In this document: one piece after another, positions 32,143 to 32,970 of the stretch
How the letters are laid out: each line of letters opens with the position of its first letter
Numbering within the stretch: the stretch's first letter is position 1
The notes under the pieces: generated by a model
What the model saw: the letters and a program-made list of their open reading frames with translations, nothing else
Databases searched by the model: none
Told to the model about the DNA's origin: nothing
Made by a program: the position numbers and the translations under genes
Source: an uncultured Johnsonella sp.
GTDB lineage: Bacteria; Bacillota; Clostridia; Lachnospirales; Lachnospiraceae
Assembly (NCBI GenBank): GCA_900766185.1
Contig: CAAFUL010000106.1
Coordinates: 1-32,970 of the forward strand
DNA length: 32,970 nt
Direction of reading: 5' to 3'

Positions 32143-32496
32143 TTACTCTTCTTCCTCTTTTATAGCCTTAGTATAATCTTCTTCTATGTCCTGCTCCTTT
32201 AACCTAAGCGTTCTGTACTTTGATTCTAAATCCTCTTCTTTTCTTGCCAAGTTTTTCTTATACTCATCAAAGAAATCTCCAAACATTTGCCTTAGTCTTC
32301 CAAGGCTTTTACACTCACCCCAATCGGCAGTATAAATTCTCAAGTCCTCTTGTCCTTCAGCATATATCTGTGCAAATTCTTCCTTTTCTTCTTCAAGCTC
32401 TCTTTTATTTCTCTGGTATTCTTCTTTTTCTTCCTCTACATTTCTCAATCTATTTTGATACTCCATATATAAAGCATCTCTTTTCTCATCATTCAT
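32143..32496 (-). CDS. Coiled-coil T7SS protein (Lap2/DUF3958-like)
   Basis: A 117-residue, highly charged protein that is almost all coiled coil, with a short central turn containing TADWGECKS and a second long helix. Alternating Glu/Lys heptads before and after the central Trp resemble DUF3958 (Lap2) partners of LXG toxins; YwqH/DUF5082-type proteins are the alternative. The ATG at 32496 is chosen because GGGAGGC precedes it. It is the first gene after repeat copy 2 and heads the T7SS genes. It probably acts as a targeting partner or chaperone, by inference. Confidence 0.55.
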   Translation of the reverse strand: MNDEKRDALYMEYQNRLRNVEEEKEEYQRNKRELEEEKEEFAQIYAEGQEDLRIYTADWGECKSLGRLRQMFGDFFDEYKKNLARKEEDLESKYRTLRLKEQDIEEDYTKAIKEEEE

Positions 32497-32522
32497 AATG
32501 CCTCCCAAATATATATGATTTT

Positions 32523-32637
32523 ATTGTAAAAAAAGCTGTCACCTTAACAGTAAAACACACTAAATATTGTTAAATAATATACTGTGATGTTTTCTTTAAT
32601 GCGACAACTCCTTTTTAGAATTATTTTTTATAAGTAA
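32523..32637 (-). repeat. Palindromic repeat, copy 2 (115 bp)
   Basis: Near-identical to 19607-19720 in the same orientation, differing only at the edges. It lies 8 nt after the stop codon of lipoprotein paralogue 3 and 27 nt before the first T7SS gene of the window. On the minus strand it can form a long hairpin followed by a T-run, so it may end transcription of the lipoprotein gene. The two copies are about 12.9 kb apart and bracket the T7SS core. Confidence 0.85.
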
Positions 32638-32644
32638 TTATCTT

Positions 32645-32970
32645 CTAATCGGTTTCTCTTGGAAATATCGGACTTACCAAGGACATATCCACCTCATCCA
32701 ATCTATAATACTGCCTCCAATCATCAAAACTGTGCACTTCATGCTCAAGTCCGTCTACAGAATCTTCTGCCGATATAGTTATGTTGTTAAATACGACCTC
32801 TCTCCCGTCTTCCATAATAAGTTCCATGATATCTTCATAGCTAGGATTTCCCGTAAGTACAACTTCAAGTCGTGCCTTTTGTCCGTTCAATCCTTCCAAC
32901 TTTTGCTTTAGGTCGGGGAACTTTTCATAAAGCTTGGTATTGTTAGGAAGTTTATCTGTGGTAAATGAGA
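32645..32970 (-). CDS. T7SS-associated lipoprotein, paralogue 3 (partial, C-terminal part)
   Basis: The reading frame is open from the window edge to a TAG at 32645; the N-terminal part lies outside. The 108 visible residues share the C-terminal motifs of the other two lipoproteins: LPNNTKLYEKFPDLK, TGNPSYED, SVDGLEHEVHSFDDWRQYY and SPIFPRE. It is more divergent than the other two are from each other. A signal peptide cannot be judged. What lies upstream, perhaps another LXG-type gene, is not visible. Confidence 0.7.
   Translation of the reverse strand, partial: SFTTDKLPNNTKLYEKFPDLKQKLEGLNGQKARLEVVLTGNPSYEDIMELIMEDGREVVFNNITISAEDSVDGLEHEVHSFDDWRQYYRLDEVDMSLVSPIFPRETD

Overview
The window looks like the chromosome of a low-GC Gram-positive anaerobe of class Clostridia, most likely Lachnospiraceae-like. 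This rests on AT-rich codon use, strong AGGAGG-type ribosome sites, lipobox lipoproteins, a GerMN lipoprotein, a type VIIb secretion locus, and a DUF3343/YedF/class V desulfurase selenium-type cluster. I cannot name the genus. No rRNA, tRNA or CRISPR array was seen.

Layout. (1) 1-632 has no gene but is packed with large inverted repeats. (2) 633-3396 (minus) is a three-gene ABC importer of the TrpXYZ/PF04392 type. (3) 3677-6946 (plus) is a sulfur amino-acid operon: a YitT-like membrane protein, a Cys/Met-metabolism PLP enzyme and a MalY/PatB-type C-S lyase. (4) rpsT (plus) converges on comEC-holA (minus). (5) 11043-11381 holds a compact type I toxin-antitoxin module: a 27-residue holin-like toxin, a sequestered ribosome site, a convergent antisense RNA and a shared terminator. 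(6) 11432-14674 (minus) is degV, a sensor kinase and a GerMN lipoprotein. (7) 14920-18099 (minus) is a selenium/sulfur operon: a YedF-like DsrE protein, a MetE-like methyltransferase, a class V cysteine desulfurase/selenocysteine lyase-like enzyme and DUF3343. The methyltransferase frame has one in-frame UGA at codon 222, followed at once by a SECIS-like hairpin, and I read it as a probable selenoprotein. (8) 18467-32970 (minus) is a type VIIb secretion locus. It encodes a Lap2-like coiled coil, EssA, EsaB, EssB, EssC, a short EsaA, an LXG-like putative effector, a lipoprotein overlapping the effector by 8 nt, and a Lap1/TIGR04197-like protein. Two further paralogues of that lipoprotein sit at the two ends.

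How the parts work together. The T7SS genes overlap or nearly touch and read as one machine with its cargo. EssC is the motor, EssB/EssA/EsaA the membrane complex, EsaB the regulator, the LXG-like protein the cargo, and the Lap-like proteins its helical partners. The lipoproteins are candidate immunity factors on the cell surface. A 114/115-bp palindromic repeat lies in the same orientation on both sides of the T7SS core, so recombination between the copies would remove about 12.9 kb.

The items most worth a second look are the candidate Sec-containing MetE-like protein with its SECIS and structured leader, the LXG effector with its repeated lipoprotein family and flanking repeats, the type I toxin-antitoxin module, and a set of intergenic nested palindromes of about 75-195 bp.
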